Shown here piece after piece: positions 32,170 through 40,956 of a stretch of DNA of 64,000 nucleotides (within the stretch, counting starts at the first letter, position 1; every line of letters begins with the position of its first letter). The DNA is from Peptococcaceae bacterium. Its GTDB lineage: Bacteria; Bacillota; Dehalobacteriia; UBA4068; UBA4997. The translations under genes and the position numbers were made by a program. The DNA lies in contig JAAWKH010000001.1 in the NCBI GenBank assembly GCA_022797295.1, forward strand, positions 122,060-186,059. The letters run 5' to 3'. The notes below the pieces were generated by a model. The model did not search any database. It saw nothing but the letters and a program-made list of their open reading frames with translations, and was not told where the DNA came from.

Positions 32170-34233
32170 ATGTCTGAAATGAGGGATATGCAAACTAAAT
32201 ATGATATAAACGAGCTGTTGGCCGCTATTGACCCGGCGCGGCTGAGCTATCAAGAATGGCTGAACGTGGGAATGGCCCTCAAAGACGCAGGCGAGCCGCT
32301 GGAGCTTTGGGAGGATTGGAGCCGCCGCGACGCGCCACGCTATCACTCTGGGGAGTGTGCCGCCAAATGGCGCAGCTTTCAGGGCAGCAGCGTTCCGGTG
32401 ACGCTGGGCACGGTGGTGCAATATGCTAAGGAGCAGGGTTATCGGGCCGCCTTTGCTGGCGATTGTGAGCTGGAATGGGACGCGGTTATTCGGGATATTG
32501 AGCCAAAGCGGGCAAGCGCGCCGGATATGGCGGCGGCAATTCTGCGGGAGCCTGCAGATGAGGTGTGGAAGCCAGCGGTGGATTTGCGGCGGTATATAGA
32601 AACGCTTTTTGACAACGACGAGCAAGTAGGCTATGTGACCCACTTTAGGGTAGAGGAGCGGGACGGCGGCAATGTGTTTTCGCCGTCTAGGGGTGTGTGG
32701 GATAGAACTGCGGGGCAGTTAATCCAAAAGCTTGCGTCTTGTAAAAGTGATGAGGATTTGCGGCAGCTGTTGGGGGATTATCCGGCGGCGGCCGGGGCTT
32801 ATATCCGTTTTAATCCGTTGGACGGCGGCGGCGTTAAGGACAGCAATGTGGCTGACTTCCGCTTTGCGCTGGTGGAGAGCGACGAGCAGAGCGTGGAACA
32901 GCAGTATGCTATCATCAGGCAGCTGGAGTTGCCGGTGGCTTGTCTGGTTCATTCCGGCGGCAAAAGTCTGCATGCCATTGTGAGGGTGGAGGCGGCCAGC
33001 CGGGAGCAATATCGGGAGCGAGTGCGCTATTTGTACCAGATTTGCCAGAAGCACGGCCTGGCGGTGGACAAGCAGAACAGCAACCCGGCGCGGCTTTCCC
33101 GCCTGCCTGGGGTTTGGCGGGCCGGGCGCAAGCAATGGCTGGTGGCGACGAATATTGGCAAAGGCAGTTGGCAGGAGTGGCAAAAGTGGCTGGAGAGCGT
33201 GACTGACGACCTGCCGGAGCCGGAGAGTCTGAGCGCGGTTTGGGATAATTTGCCGGAGCTGGCTGCGCCGCTGATTGAGGGCGTTTTGCGGCAGGGGCAT
33301 AAAATGCTGCTGGCCGGGCCCAGCAAGGCGGGAAAATCGTTTGCGCTGATTGAGCTTTGCTGCGCGATTGCCGAGGGCCGTAGCTGGCTGGGCTGGCAAT
33401 GTGCCCAGGGCCGGGTGCTGTATGTCAATTTGGAGCTGGACCGGGCCAGCTGCCTGCACCGCTTTAAGGATGTATATATGCGGTTGGGTTGGCCTGCGGC
33501 CAGCCTGCATAACATAGATATTTGGAACCTGCGGGGCAATGCAGTGCCGATGGACCAGCTGGCCCCGAAGCTTATCCGCCGGGCGGCGCAGAAGAATTAT
33601 TTGGCGGTGATTATTGACCCGATATATAAGGTGATAACCGGGGATGAGAACAGCGCCGACCAGATGGCCAACTTTTGCAATCAGTTTGACAAGGTTTGCA
33701 ATGAGCTTGGCTGCGCCGTGATTTACTGCCACCACCACAGCAAGGGCTATCAGGGGAGCAAGCGGAGTATGGATAGGGCCAGCGGCAGCGGCGTGTTTGC
33801 CAGGGACCCGGACGCGCTGCTGGATTTGATTGAGCTATCTGCGCCGCCCGGCCAGACTGGAGCCACGGCTTGGCGGGTGGAGGGGACGCTGCGGGAGTTC
33901 CCGAAGTTTGCCCCGGTGAACATTTGGTTTGATTATCCGGTGCATTTGCTGGACGCGACAGGCTGCTTGCAGGACGTGCAGCCGGAGGCGGAGTTGGCGG
34001 GATGGCAGAAGAGCAAGCAGGCGGCCCAGCCTAAAGACCGGCAAAAGGAGCGGCGCGAGGCGTTGGAAAAGGCGTTTGCCGCCTGCGATATGGAAAATAC
34101 CGGCTGTGTGCCTTTGGTTCAGTTGATTACTTATCTGGGTAAATCCAAAAATACAATTCGGGATTACGTGGACGAACACCCCGGTTTTGAGAGGTGCAAG
34201 GACGGTGTCAAAAGGGTCAAAAAAGCTGATTGA
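32170..34233 (+). CDS. Phage primase/helicase-like AAA protein (PriCT-2 plus RepA-like ATPase)
   Basis: 687 residues. The N-terminus has a PriCT-2-like pattern (SYQEWLNVGMALKDAGE ... WRSF). A central region with LVHSGGKSLHAIVRV recalls archaeo-eukaryotic-type primase folds. From residue about 375 a RepA/RecA-like ATPase has LLAGPSKAGKSFALIEL (Walker A), LAVIIDPIYKV (Walker B) and YCHHHSKG. It probably makes primers and loads at the phage origin; the repeat-rich DNA at its 3' end fits such an origin. Confidence 0.85.
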   Translation: MSEMRDMQTKYDINELLAAIDPARLSYQEWLNVGMALKDAGEPLELWEDWSRRDAPRYHSGECAAKWRSFQGSSVPVTLGTVVQYAKEQGYRAAFAGDCELEWDAVIRDIEPKRASAPDMAAAILREPADEVWKPAVDLRRYIETLFDNDEQVGYVTHFRVEERDGGNVFSPSRGVWDRTAGQLIQKLASCKSDEDLRQLLGDYPAAAGAYIRFNPLDGGGVKDSNVADFRFALVESDEQSVEQQYAIIRQLELPVACLVHSGGKSLHAIVRVEAASREQYRERVRYLYQICQKHGLAVDKQNSNPARLSRLPGVWRAGRKQWLVATNIGKGSWQEWQKWLESVTDDLPEPESLSAVWDNLPELAAPLIEGVLRQGHKMLLAGPSKAGKSFALIELCCAIAEGRSWLGWQCAQGRVLYVNLELDRASCLHRFKDVYMRLGWPAASLHNIDIWNLRGNAVPMDQLAPKLIRRAAQKNYLAVIIDPIYKVITGDENSADQMANFCNQFDKVCNELGCAVIYCHHHSKGYQGSKRSMDRASGSGVFARDPDALLDLIELSAPPGQTGATAWRVEGTLREFPKFAPVNIWFDYPVHLLDATGCLQDVQPEAELAGWQKSKQAAQPKDRQKERREALEKAFAACDMENTGCVPLVQLITYLGKSKNTIRDYVDEHPGFERCKDGVKRVKKAD

Positions 34234-34432
34234 GGAATTGACCCCTGGGGTCAAAAACAGGGGTCAGGGGTCAATTTGGAAAATTGACCCGGTCAAAATA
34301 GGGGTCAAAAATGGGGTCAGGGGTCAATTTGACCCCTCAAAAATGGTGTATGGTGGGGTCAAAAATAGGGGTCAAAAAAGTATATATATAATATATACTT
34401 TTTTGACCGCCCCTGATTTTGACCGTCCACCA
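34207..34432 (+). repeat. Iteron cluster and AT palindrome, candidate phage origin
   Basis: About nine GGGTCA and three TGACCC copies occur within roughly 170 bp, often as GGGGTCAAAAA. They are followed by a 20-odd-bp AT palindrome (AAGTATATATA/TATATACTT) and two TTTTGACCG copies. It starts in the last codons of the primase/helicase gene and ends before the next ribosome-binding site. This fits initiator-binding iterons beside a DNA-unwinding element. The palindrome plus T6 could also end transcription. Confidence 0.65.
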
Positions 34433-34460
34433 CCGGCGCGCGAAGCGAAAGGAGAATGCG

Positions 34461-34856
34461 ATGACGATTAAGGAATTATCTCAGCTTTACCACCTGAGGC
34501 GGGAGGTGGAAATGGACAGGCAGCGTTTGGCGGCCCTGGAGGAGCGGGCCCTGCCGGGCGCGCAGCGGCTTTCCGGCCTGCCGGGCTCAGGCAACGTTCA
34601 GGATAAGCTGGCCACCTATGCGGTGGAGATTGCCGACCTGAGGGCGGTGATTGAGCAGAAACTCAAGCGTTGCCTGGCGGAGCAGCAACGCCTGGAGGCC
34701 TACATTGCCGGAATTGAGGACAGCTTTGTGCGCCAGATTTTTACCTGCCGCTTTGTGGAGGGGATGAGTTGGCGGCAGGTGGCGGATAAGGCGGGTGGAA
34801 AAAATTCTGCTGGGAATTTATATAAAATGGCATACCGATTTGTGAAAAAAAATTAA
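34461..34856 (+). CDS. DUF1492 / ArpU-like late transcription regulator
   Basis: 131 residues. A coiled-coil-rich N-terminus is followed by IEDSFVRQIFTCRFVEGMSWRQVADKAGG, a sigma-70 region-4-like helix-turn-helix as in DUF1492/ArpU proteins that switch on phage late genes. It is the last gene before the late promoter at 34885 and packaging genes. AAAGGAG precedes the ATG. Confidence 0.8.
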   Translation: MTIKELSQLYHLRREVEMDRQRLAALEERALPGAQRLSGLPGSGNVQDKLATYAVEIADLRAVIEQKLKRCLAEQQRLEAYIAGIEDSFVRQIFTCRFVEGMSWRQVADKAGGKNSAGNLYKMAYRFVKKN

Positions 34857-34860
34857 AGTT

Positions 34861-34893
34861 GTCCGAAAGTGTCCTAGTGACCTGTGTTATAAT
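34861..34893 (+). promoter_or_regulatory. Late promoter with an extended -10
   Basis: TGTTATAAT (TATAAT at 34888-34893) without a -35 consensus. Two GTCC copies (34861 and 34871) lie upstream, where an ArpU-type activator could bind. It should start the late operon. Confidence 0.55.
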
Positions 34894-34902
34894 TGTATTG
34901 TG

Positions 34903-34937
34903 AAAAGCTGGCACCAGGAGCAATGTGTCAGCTTTTT
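34903..34937 (+). terminator. Leader hairpin before terS
   Basis: AAAAGCTGGCAC pairs with GTGTCAGCTTTT (11 of 12) and ends in five T. It sits about 10 nt after the presumed late start and before terS, so it looks like an early terminator or attenuator of late transcription. Confidence 0.6.
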
Positions 34938-34964
34938 AGTTTGCGGAGAGGAGGTGAAATCCTG

Positions 34965-35447
34965 ATGGCGAAGCTGACGGATAGGCAAAAGAAACAGATA
35001 ATTGCAGAATCGGTGGAAGGTTCCAGCCTGCGGGCTCTGGGGGCCAAATATGGCGTTTCACCGACAACCATTCGGCGGGTGCTGCTGAACAACCCGGAAT
35101 TTAAACAAAAGGTTACGCAAAAAAAGCAGGAGAACACCGCCAGCGTGTTGGCGTTTATGGAAAGTCAGAAGCAGGACGTTTGCAAGGTGATTGATAACCT
35201 GCTGCACGCGATAAACGACCCAGAGAAGATGGCAGCCGCGCCGTTAAATCAGCTGGCAACGGCGATGGGCATTGTGATTGATAAATACACGGCGGGCGAG
35301 GCCCCTAAGGCGGCTGACGAGCGGCAGAACAATCTGTTGGCGGCGATAGAGGGCTGGCAGGAGGAGGCTTTTGATGATTTACCAGAAATTCAGCAGGCGG
35401 CAGCAGCTGACCCTGAAATGGTGGAAACTGCCGAGCTTTCAGACTAA
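34965..35447 (+). CDS. Terminase small subunit
   Basis: 160 residues. A helix-turn-helix near the N-terminus (SSLRALGAKYGVSPTTIRRVL) should recognise the packaging site; a helical oligomerisation part follows. It overlaps the large subunit by 74 bp. GAGGAGGTG precedes the ATG. Confidence 0.82.
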   Translation: MAKLTDRQKKQIIAESVEGSSLRALGAKYGVSPTTIRRVLLNNPEFKQKVTQKKQENTASVLAFMESQKQDVCKVIDNLLHAINDPEKMAAAPLNQLATAMGIVIDKYTAGEAPKAADERQNNLLAAIEGWQEEAFDDLPEIQQAAAADPEMVETAELSD

Positions 35448-36609
35448 GGACGGGCTGATTTGCGATGGCTCCATTCGCTCCGGCAAAACAATCTCAATGG
35501 CGATTGGCTTTATACTGTGGAGTATGAACACGTTCGATGGGCAGGCCTTTGCCATTTGTGGCCGCTCTATCGGGGCGCTGCGGCGCAACGTGATTGTCAA
35601 TCTGCCGGTGTGGCTGGAGGGTCTGTTTGAGTTTGTGGAACGCCGGGGCGAAAACAAGCTGATTATCAGCCTGGGCAGGCGCAGCAACACCTACTACCTG
35701 TTTGGCGGGCGAGATGAAAGCAGCTACACCCTGATTCAGGGCGTGACGTTGGCCGGGGTGCTGTTCGACGAAGTGGCCTTGCAGCCGCGCTCTTTTGTGG
35801 AGCAGGCGTTGGCCCGCTGTTCGGTGGCCGGCTCCAAATTTTGGTTCAACTGCAACCCGGAAAATCCGCTGCACTGGTTTTATCAGGAGTGGATTTGCCG
35901 AGCTAAAAAGCACAATGTAATTTATTTGCATTTCACAATGGACGACAATTTAAGCCTGGACGCTGCGGTGCGCGCTCGCTATGAGAGCATGTACAGTGGC
36001 GTTTTTTATGACCGTTATATCCGCGGCCTTTGGCGGACGGCCGACGGGGTTATTTACGATTGTTTCAGCAGTACGGAAAACGTTTACCGCGAGCTGGAGC
36101 GGCCAATCGGGCTTTACAGCACGGCGGAGCGTTTCATCGCCTGCGATTACGGCACCGCCAACCCGACGCGTTTTTTGGACGTTTGGGACGACGGCAACGC
36201 CCTTTGGGTGGACGGCGAATACGACTGGGACAGCCGCCGGGAGCAACGCCAGAAAACCGACCAGGAATATGTGGAGGATTTGCTGGCTTTTATGGGCGAG
36301 CGGCAATGCGCGGTGATTGTGGACCCCTCTGCCGCTTCTTTCATTGCGGCCCTGCGCAGCCGGGGCGTTTATGTGATACCAGCGGACAATACTGTGGCAG
36401 ACGGTATCCGCAAAACAGCTTCGCTGATTGTTCAGCGGCGCATAAAGGTGCGGACTGATTGCCGGGCCCTGCTGCGGGAAATGAGCGTGTACTGCTGGGA
36501 TAAAAAGGCGGCCCAGCGCGGCGATGAGCAGCCGTTGAAAGAAAATGACCACTCTCTGGACGCGTTGCGCTATATGGTGAATTATCTGCCGGAATGGAGG
36601 ATTGGCTGA
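35374..36609 (+). CDS. Terminase large subunit (PBSX/XtmB type)
   Basis: 411 residues. The ATPase half has the Walker A-like DGSIRSGKTISMA, the adenine-binding RRQQLTLKWW before it, and GVLFDEVALQP as Walker B. The nuclease half has FIACDYGTANPT and VDPSAASFIAAL, then ENDHSLDALRYMV, with the metal-binding acidic residues. It packages DNA into proheads, probably by a headful mechanism as in SPP1/PBSX relatives. Confidence 0.93.
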   Translation: MIYQKFSRRQQLTLKWWKLPSFQTKDGLICDGSIRSGKTISMAIGFILWSMNTFDGQAFAICGRSIGALRRNVIVNLPVWLEGLFEFVERRGENKLIISLGRRSNTYYLFGGRDESSYTLIQGVTLAGVLFDEVALQPRSFVEQALARCSVAGSKFWFNCNPENPLHWFYQEWICRAKKHNVIYLHFTMDDNLSLDAAVRARYESMYSGVFYDRYIRGLWRTADGVIYDCFSSTENVYRELERPIGLYSTAERFIACDYGTANPTRFLDVWDDGNALWVDGEYDWDSRREQRQKTDQEYVEDLLAFMGERQCAVIVDPSAASFIAALRSRGVYVIPADNTVADGIRKTASLIVQRRIKVRTDCRALLREMSVYCWDKKAAQRGDEQPLKENDHSLDALRYMVNYLPEWRIG

Positions 36610-38045
36610 TGGGAAAACGAAAAAATAAGGCGCGGGCAGTACAGGATAAACTGCCGGTTCAGGACGCTGGTGCGGTTCAGGGCACAGCTAATGCTGGACA
36701 GGCGGTGTTTGACAGCTTCAGCAATCCGCTGTTTCAGCTGGGCTGGGGCAGCCAGAGCCCACTGGAAGCCACGGAATATCCTTTGACGCGCCTGACGGAT
36801 AATTATGCGCTGATGAACTCGCTGTATCGGGATAATTGGCTGGTTCAGAATGTGGTGGAGCTTATCCCGGAGGAGTGTTTGAAAAAGGGCTTTGAGCTGA
36901 CGGGCAGCCTGACCCCAGAGCAGCGGCGGGAGTTTGACCGGCTGCGGCGCAAAACAGCGCTGACCGACCGCCTGCGCGAGGGCCTTTGCTGGGGCCGGCT
37001 TTACGGCGGCGCGGCCGGGCTGATACTCATCAAGGGGCAATACGACCGCTTGAGCGAGCCGTTGGATTTGGCGGCGGTGCTGCCGGGCAGTTTTGAGGGG
37101 CTTTATATTCTGGACCGTTGGCTGGGCGTAACCCCGGAGCTGGGCCTCACGCTGGAGGCGGGCCGCCCTACGCCGGAGTTTTACAGCATAGACACGCAGG
37201 AGGGGCTGCGAGTGGCCAAGGTTCACCACAGCCGGATTATCCGCTTCACCGGGCGGGAGCTGCCGGCCCTGGAGCGATATGCCGAATTGTTTTGGGGAGC
37301 TTCCGAGGTGGAGAGCCTATACAAGGAGGTGGTGGCCCACGACAATGTAAGCGCCAATATGGCCGGGCTAACTTTCCGGGCTAATATCAACACGATGGAG
37401 GTTGCCAACCTGGAGCAGCTTTTCGGGCTGGGCGGCGCAGAGGCGCAGCGGCGGTTTTGGCGCACTATGCAGGCTCAGGCGGTTATGCGCAGCAACTTTG
37501 GCACTCAGCTGGTGAACAAGGGCGACCGCATTGAGAACACCCAATACACATTCACCGGCCTGAAAGACGTGTTTGACAGCATGTGCTTAAATCTGTGCGG
37601 CTGTTCGCATATTCCGGCGGCCAAGCTGTTTGGCCGGGAGCCGGCCGGGCTGAACGCCAGCGGCAAAAGCGATCTACAAAATTATTACGACTATGTGGAG
37701 TCTCAGCGGGAGGCCAAGCTGCGCCCGGCTTTGGAAAAGCTGCTGCCGGTGCTGGCGATGAGCTGCTGGGGCTTTGTGCCGGCGGATATTGGGGTGAGCT
37801 TTCCGCCATTGTGGACGCCCACCGCCAAGGAGCTGGCCGAGATTGCCGAGAAAAAGGCGGCGGCTATCCGGGATTGCTTTCAGGTGGGGTTGCTGGCTGC
37901 GGACACGGCCCAGCGGGAGCTGAAAAAGCTGGCTGGTGAATGTGGGCTGTTTGACTGCATAACCGATGAGGAAATCAGCGCCAACGCCGGCAAAAGCTGG
38001 CAGGAGCTAAACACCCTGCGTGACCCGCTTTTGGGGCTTGAATGA
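36609..38045 (+). CDS. Portal protein (DUF1073 family)
   Basis: 478 residues. The start has a basic KRKNKAR stretch, then VFDSFSNPLFQLGWG; the centre has WGRLYGGAAGLIL, typical of DUF1073 portals, and ASGKSDLQNYYDYVESQRE later. It forms the dodecameric ring for DNA entry and the neck connection. ATG 36609 overlaps the terminase stop by one base. Confidence 0.88.
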   Translation: MGKRKNKARAVQDKLPVQDAGAVQGTANAGQAVFDSFSNPLFQLGWGSQSPLEATEYPLTRLTDNYALMNSLYRDNWLVQNVVELIPEECLKKGFELTGSLTPEQRREFDRLRRKTALTDRLREGLCWGRLYGGAAGLILIKGQYDRLSEPLDLAAVLPGSFEGLYILDRWLGVTPELGLTLEAGRPTPEFYSIDTQEGLRVAKVHHSRIIRFTGRELPALERYAELFWGASEVESLYKEVVAHDNVSANMAGLTFRANINTMEVANLEQLFGLGGAEAQRRFWRTMQAQAVMRSNFGTQLVNKGDRIENTQYTFTGLKDVFDSMCLNLCGCSHIPAAKLFGREPAGLNASGKSDLQNYYDYVESQREAKLRPALEKLLPVLAMSCWGFVPADIGVSFPPLWTPTAKELAEIAEKKAAAIRDCFQVGLLAADTAQRELKKLAGECGLFDCITDEEISANAGKSWQELNTLRDPLLGLE

Positions 38046-39448
38046 TGGCGGGCGATAAGCACGATAATCCGTTTTTGGTTAAGCTGATTGCTTTGTATCT
38101 GCAAGCGGAAACGGATATTATAAACGAGTTGGTGCGCTTGCGTTCCCAAGGTTTGGTGGATTATCACGCGGAGGCTGCTTTGCAGCGAGTGCAGCGGATT
38201 TTGGACAAAATGCAGTCGGAAAGCTTTGTTTACATCCCTCAAATGGTTGAGTGGGAGTTTTACGTACATCATCCAGAGGCTAGGCGCGTGCCGGAGGCAG
38301 TGGCTAAGCACCAGGCCGGCTATTATAACGCTTTGAGTATTGGGCAGGCGGCGATTGCTGACCAGCTTGCCGCAAACGCTCAGGCGGAGGTTTGGCAAGC
38401 GAGTCACACGGTGCGGCAGACGTTGGAAAGCGCGCTAATAGGGCGCCGGGAGCCGGACGCTTTTGCTCAGATTGGCCGGCAGATGGTTGCTTACAATCAG
38501 GTGCGCGGGCTTAATTCCTTTCAAAGCGTGGGTGATTTTGTGGCTGCTTTGCAGCAGCAGGGAATTACCGCTTTTGTGGATAAGGCAGGCCGCCGTTGGA
38601 GTTTGCACGCCTACTGCTCAATGGCGATGCGCACCACCCGCCGGCAGGCGGAGGTTTTGGCTGTGCTGACTGCCGACCCGGAGCAGGATTTATACAAAAT
38701 CAGCAGCCACAGCACTACCTGCCCCTTGTGCGCGCCATATGAGGGCCGGGTTTACAGCCGCAGCGGTACCGACCCGGATTTTCCGCCGTTGGCCGCCGCC
38801 TTTGGCAAGGTTGATCCTGCCGGCCCGGACGATTTGAGCAACAGCTGGCTGAATATCCACCCCAACTGCCTGCATGTCCTGCTGCCCTGGACGGACGCGG
38901 GAATGACGGAGCAGGAAATTGCCGAGCTGAAGCGGAAATCTAGCTTTGCCACCAACCCGCCGGATGTTGACCCGCGCACGGAAAAGCAGCGGCGGCTTTA
39001 CCGAGAGCAGCAGCGGGCCCGGCAGCGGGAGCTTGATACATACAAGCAATGGGAACGTTATCGGCTGGCTCTGGGGGATAAGGTTCCTAAACGTTGGGAA
39101 ACGTTTGTCCGGCATAAAAAAGCCAATGATCAGGTTTACAAAAAATGGCTGCAAGAGTATAAAAAAAGGGTTTACTTACAACAACAGTTGGATTATAATA
39201 TAAATGGCGAACAGCTTTTTATCCCGGCAGGAGCCAGGTTTGAAACTGTGCGAACGATTGCCGGTCAGGGAAGCAAAACTTTAATTCGGGTTGAGGAGGA
39301 TTTGATAAAAGCTTATGGCGGTTCGCCCGGCGAATGGAAAAAGAGAGTTGGCAAAATCGAAAGTGCAAAATATATTTTTGACGTGCACTGGTATGAATTA
39401 AATGGCGTTCAATATAGGGTTAAAATGAAGTATCGAAAGGAGAAATAA
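38042..39448 (+). CDS. Minor capsid protein with a toxin-like C-terminal domain
   Basis: 468 residues. Residues about 1-300 match Phage_min_cap2: helical N-terminus, then SSHSTTCPLCAPYEGRVYS and SNSWLNIHPNCLHVLLPW. A charged linker (300-370) leads to a C-terminal domain of about 70 residues with RVEEDLIKAYGGSPGEWKK and SAKYIFDVHWYELNG. That domain resembles the polymorphic-toxin type 50 domain seen at the ends of phage head proteins. The next gene, in the position of an immunity gene, is more AT-rich at the junction, as is this tail. The toxin activity is inferred, not shown. Confidence 0.75.
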   Translation: MMAGDKHDNPFLVKLIALYLQAETDIINELVRLRSQGLVDYHAEAALQRVQRILDKMQSESFVYIPQMVEWEFYVHHPEARRVPEAVAKHQAGYYNALSIGQAAIADQLAANAQAEVWQASHTVRQTLESALIGRREPDAFAQIGRQMVAYNQVRGLNSFQSVGDFVAALQQQGITAFVDKAGRRWSLHAYCSMAMRTTRRQAEVLAVLTADPEQDLYKISSHSTTCPLCAPYEGRVYSRSGTDPDFPPLAAAFGKVDPAGPDDLSNSWLNIHPNCLHVLLPWTDAGMTEQEIAELKRKSSFATNPPDVDPRTEKQRRLYREQQRARQRELDTYKQWERYRLALGDKVPKRWETFVRHKKANDQVYKKWLQEYKKRVYLQQQLDYNINGEQLFIPAGARFETVRTIAGQGSKTLIRVEEDLIKAYGGSPGEWKKRVGKIESAKYIFDVHWYELNGVQYRVKMKYRKEK

Positions 39449-39449
39449 G

Positions 39450-39701
39450 ATGAGCGAGAAAAAATATTATGTTCCACCGCCGCCTTTGAATAAACCGGAA
39501 AAGACAATGAAGCTGCGCTATGTTGGCGAAAGCTTTGGAGTTGATGAATTAACTAATGGCAAAGTTTACGAGGCCTGGCCTGATGGAGATATGCTGCGAG
39601 TGATTGACGACAGCGGCGAGGATTATTTATATTCGCCAAACCGTCCAGCTCCGCCAGACGGCAGCGGCCCTGGCGGTCGCTGGGAGATTGTGGAAGAATA
39701 A
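39450..39701 (+). CDS. Small protein, candidate immunity partner of the toxin-like domain
   Basis: 83 residues. It begins with a polar proline-rich stretch, followed by a small SH3-like beta pattern, KLRYVGESFGVDELTNGKVYE then MLRVIDDSGEDYLYSP, known from short Bacillota proteins of unknown role. It starts one base after the capsid-toxin stop, with AAAGGAG, and is followed by a terminator-like hairpin. Position suggests immunity; this is inference. Confidence 0.6.
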   Translation: MSEKKYYVPPPPLNKPEKTMKLRYVGESFGVDELTNGKVYEAWPDGDMLRVIDDSGEDYLYSPNRPAPPDGSGPGGRWEIVEE

Positions 39702-39710
39702 ATTGAGTTT

Positions 39711-39741
39711 AAGCAACTGCTTTTTTAGGTGGTTGCTTTTT
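39711..39741 (+). terminator. Terminator-like hairpin inside the head operon
   Basis: AAGCAAC pairs with GTTGCTT over a 14-base loop and is followed by a T5 run. It could lower transcription between the immunity-like gene and the DUF2213 gene. Confidence 0.45.
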
Positions 39742-39768
39742 CTATACCCAAAAATCGGAGGAATGACA

Positions 39769-40929
39769 ATGCTTTGTTATTACGGAAACAAAATCAGTCC
39801 GCACATAACCAAAACGCCGGAGGGCTTTTTGATTTGCCACGATGTGCCGCTGGCCCGCCTGGGGCCAATGCAGTATCGGGCGGCGGAATTGAGTCTGCCA
39901 GGGAACCCGGAGCAGATTGTCACTGTCAATCGCTATGCGGAGGACGTTTTTGCCCCGGCGGCCATTGCCAGCTTTGAGGGCAAGGACGTGACGGCTGGTC
40001 ACCCACCGGAAAATCTGACGGCCGAGACCTGGGCGGCTTATGCCAGGGGGCACGTGGAGAACGTGCGGCGGCAGGAGGATTTTTTGGTGGGAGATTTGAT
40101 TATCAAGGATAGCCAACTGGCCAACGAGGTGCAAAGCGGCGCGGTGCGGGAGGTTTCCGCTGGTTACACCGCCGAGTTTTTGCCGGATGGCGATTGTTTG
40201 AAGCAAACCAATATCAGAGGCAATCACGTGGCGGTGGTGCCAAGGGGCAGGGCTGGCCACGATGTTGCAATAAAAGACGCTGCGCCAAGCGCGGAGAAAG
40301 AGAGGGAGAAAATGAGCAAATTGACGGAAGCCTGGCTGAACCTGTTTGGCCGGGCGGCAAAGGAAATGGAGGGGCCGGAGCTGCAACAGCTTTCCGCCCA
40401 CGCGGCCACGGTGCTGGACGCAGAGGCAACGCCGGCGGCGGACGAGGTTGATTACAAGGAACAGAAAGGCGTTGATTTGGGTAGCAAATTGGATAAGCTG
40501 CTGGAGCGGCTGGCTGAAATGGAGAAGAAGCTGGACGGTTTGGCAAAGCCGGAGGTGAAAGACGCTACGCCGGTTGATGAAGCGGCCATTGATAAAAAGC
40601 TGGAGGCTCTGACGGCTGATAGCGCGGCAGTGGTGGAGGCTGGTGACGCGGGCCTTGCCAGCGGCACTGTTTCCAAGGATAGTGCGGTGGCTTTTCTGCG
40701 GGCAATGCGCCCGGCGGTGGCCGCTATTGAGGACGCGGCGGTGAAAGCGGCCGTGGCCGATGCGGTTTTGCAGGCGGTGCAGGCCGATGACAAACCTTTG
40801 CAGCAGATTATGGATGCGGTGCAGGGTAAAGCCCAGGCGGCGCAGACGGTGGCCGCCCGCGATATGAACACGGTTTGTGCGGAGCAGCAAAATGCTTACG
40901 ACGCGCTGAATCCACACCGGAAAAATTAA
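39769..40929 (+). CDS. DUF2213 prohead protease / scaffold-like protein
   Basis: 386 residues. Residues about 1-165 form the DUF2213 domain (TPEGFLICHDVPLARLGPMQY, GKDVTAGHPPENL, AVREVSAGYTAEF, RGNHVAVVPRGRAGHDVAI), related to phage prohead proteases. The rest is alanine-rich and helical with a coiled coil (about 230-265), as in protease-scaffold fusions. The ATG at 39769 has GGAGG at seven nt. Confidence 0.85.
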   Translation: MLCYYGNKISPHITKTPEGFLICHDVPLARLGPMQYRAAELSLPGNPEQIVTVNRYAEDVFAPAAIASFEGKDVTAGHPPENLTAETWAAYARGHVENVRRQEDFLVGDLIIKDSQLANEVQSGAVREVSAGYTAEFLPDGDCLKQTNIRGNHVAVVPRGRAGHDVAIKDAAPSAEKEREKMSKLTEAWLNLFGRAAKEMEGPELQQLSAHAATVLDAEATPAADEVDYKEQKGVDLGSKLDKLLERLAEMEKKLDGLAKPEVKDATPVDEAAIDKKLEALTADSAAVVEAGDAGLASGTVSKDSAVAFLRAMRPAVAAIEDAAVKAAVADAVLQAVQADDKPLQQIMDAVQGKAQAAQTVAARDMNTVCAEQQNAYDALNPHRKN

Positions 40930-40956
40930 GATGTGAGGACTAAGGAGGTAATGAAA

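Noticed and set aside
32719..33738. Minus-strand open frame of 339 codons in the primase gene
   Set aside because: Antisense shadow of a well-supported gene; low-complexity composition.
34187..34471. Open frame through the iteron region, coding repeated GVKNRGQ
   Set aside because: It has no ribosome-binding site, overlaps the primase stop, and its repeats are explained by the DNA iterons.
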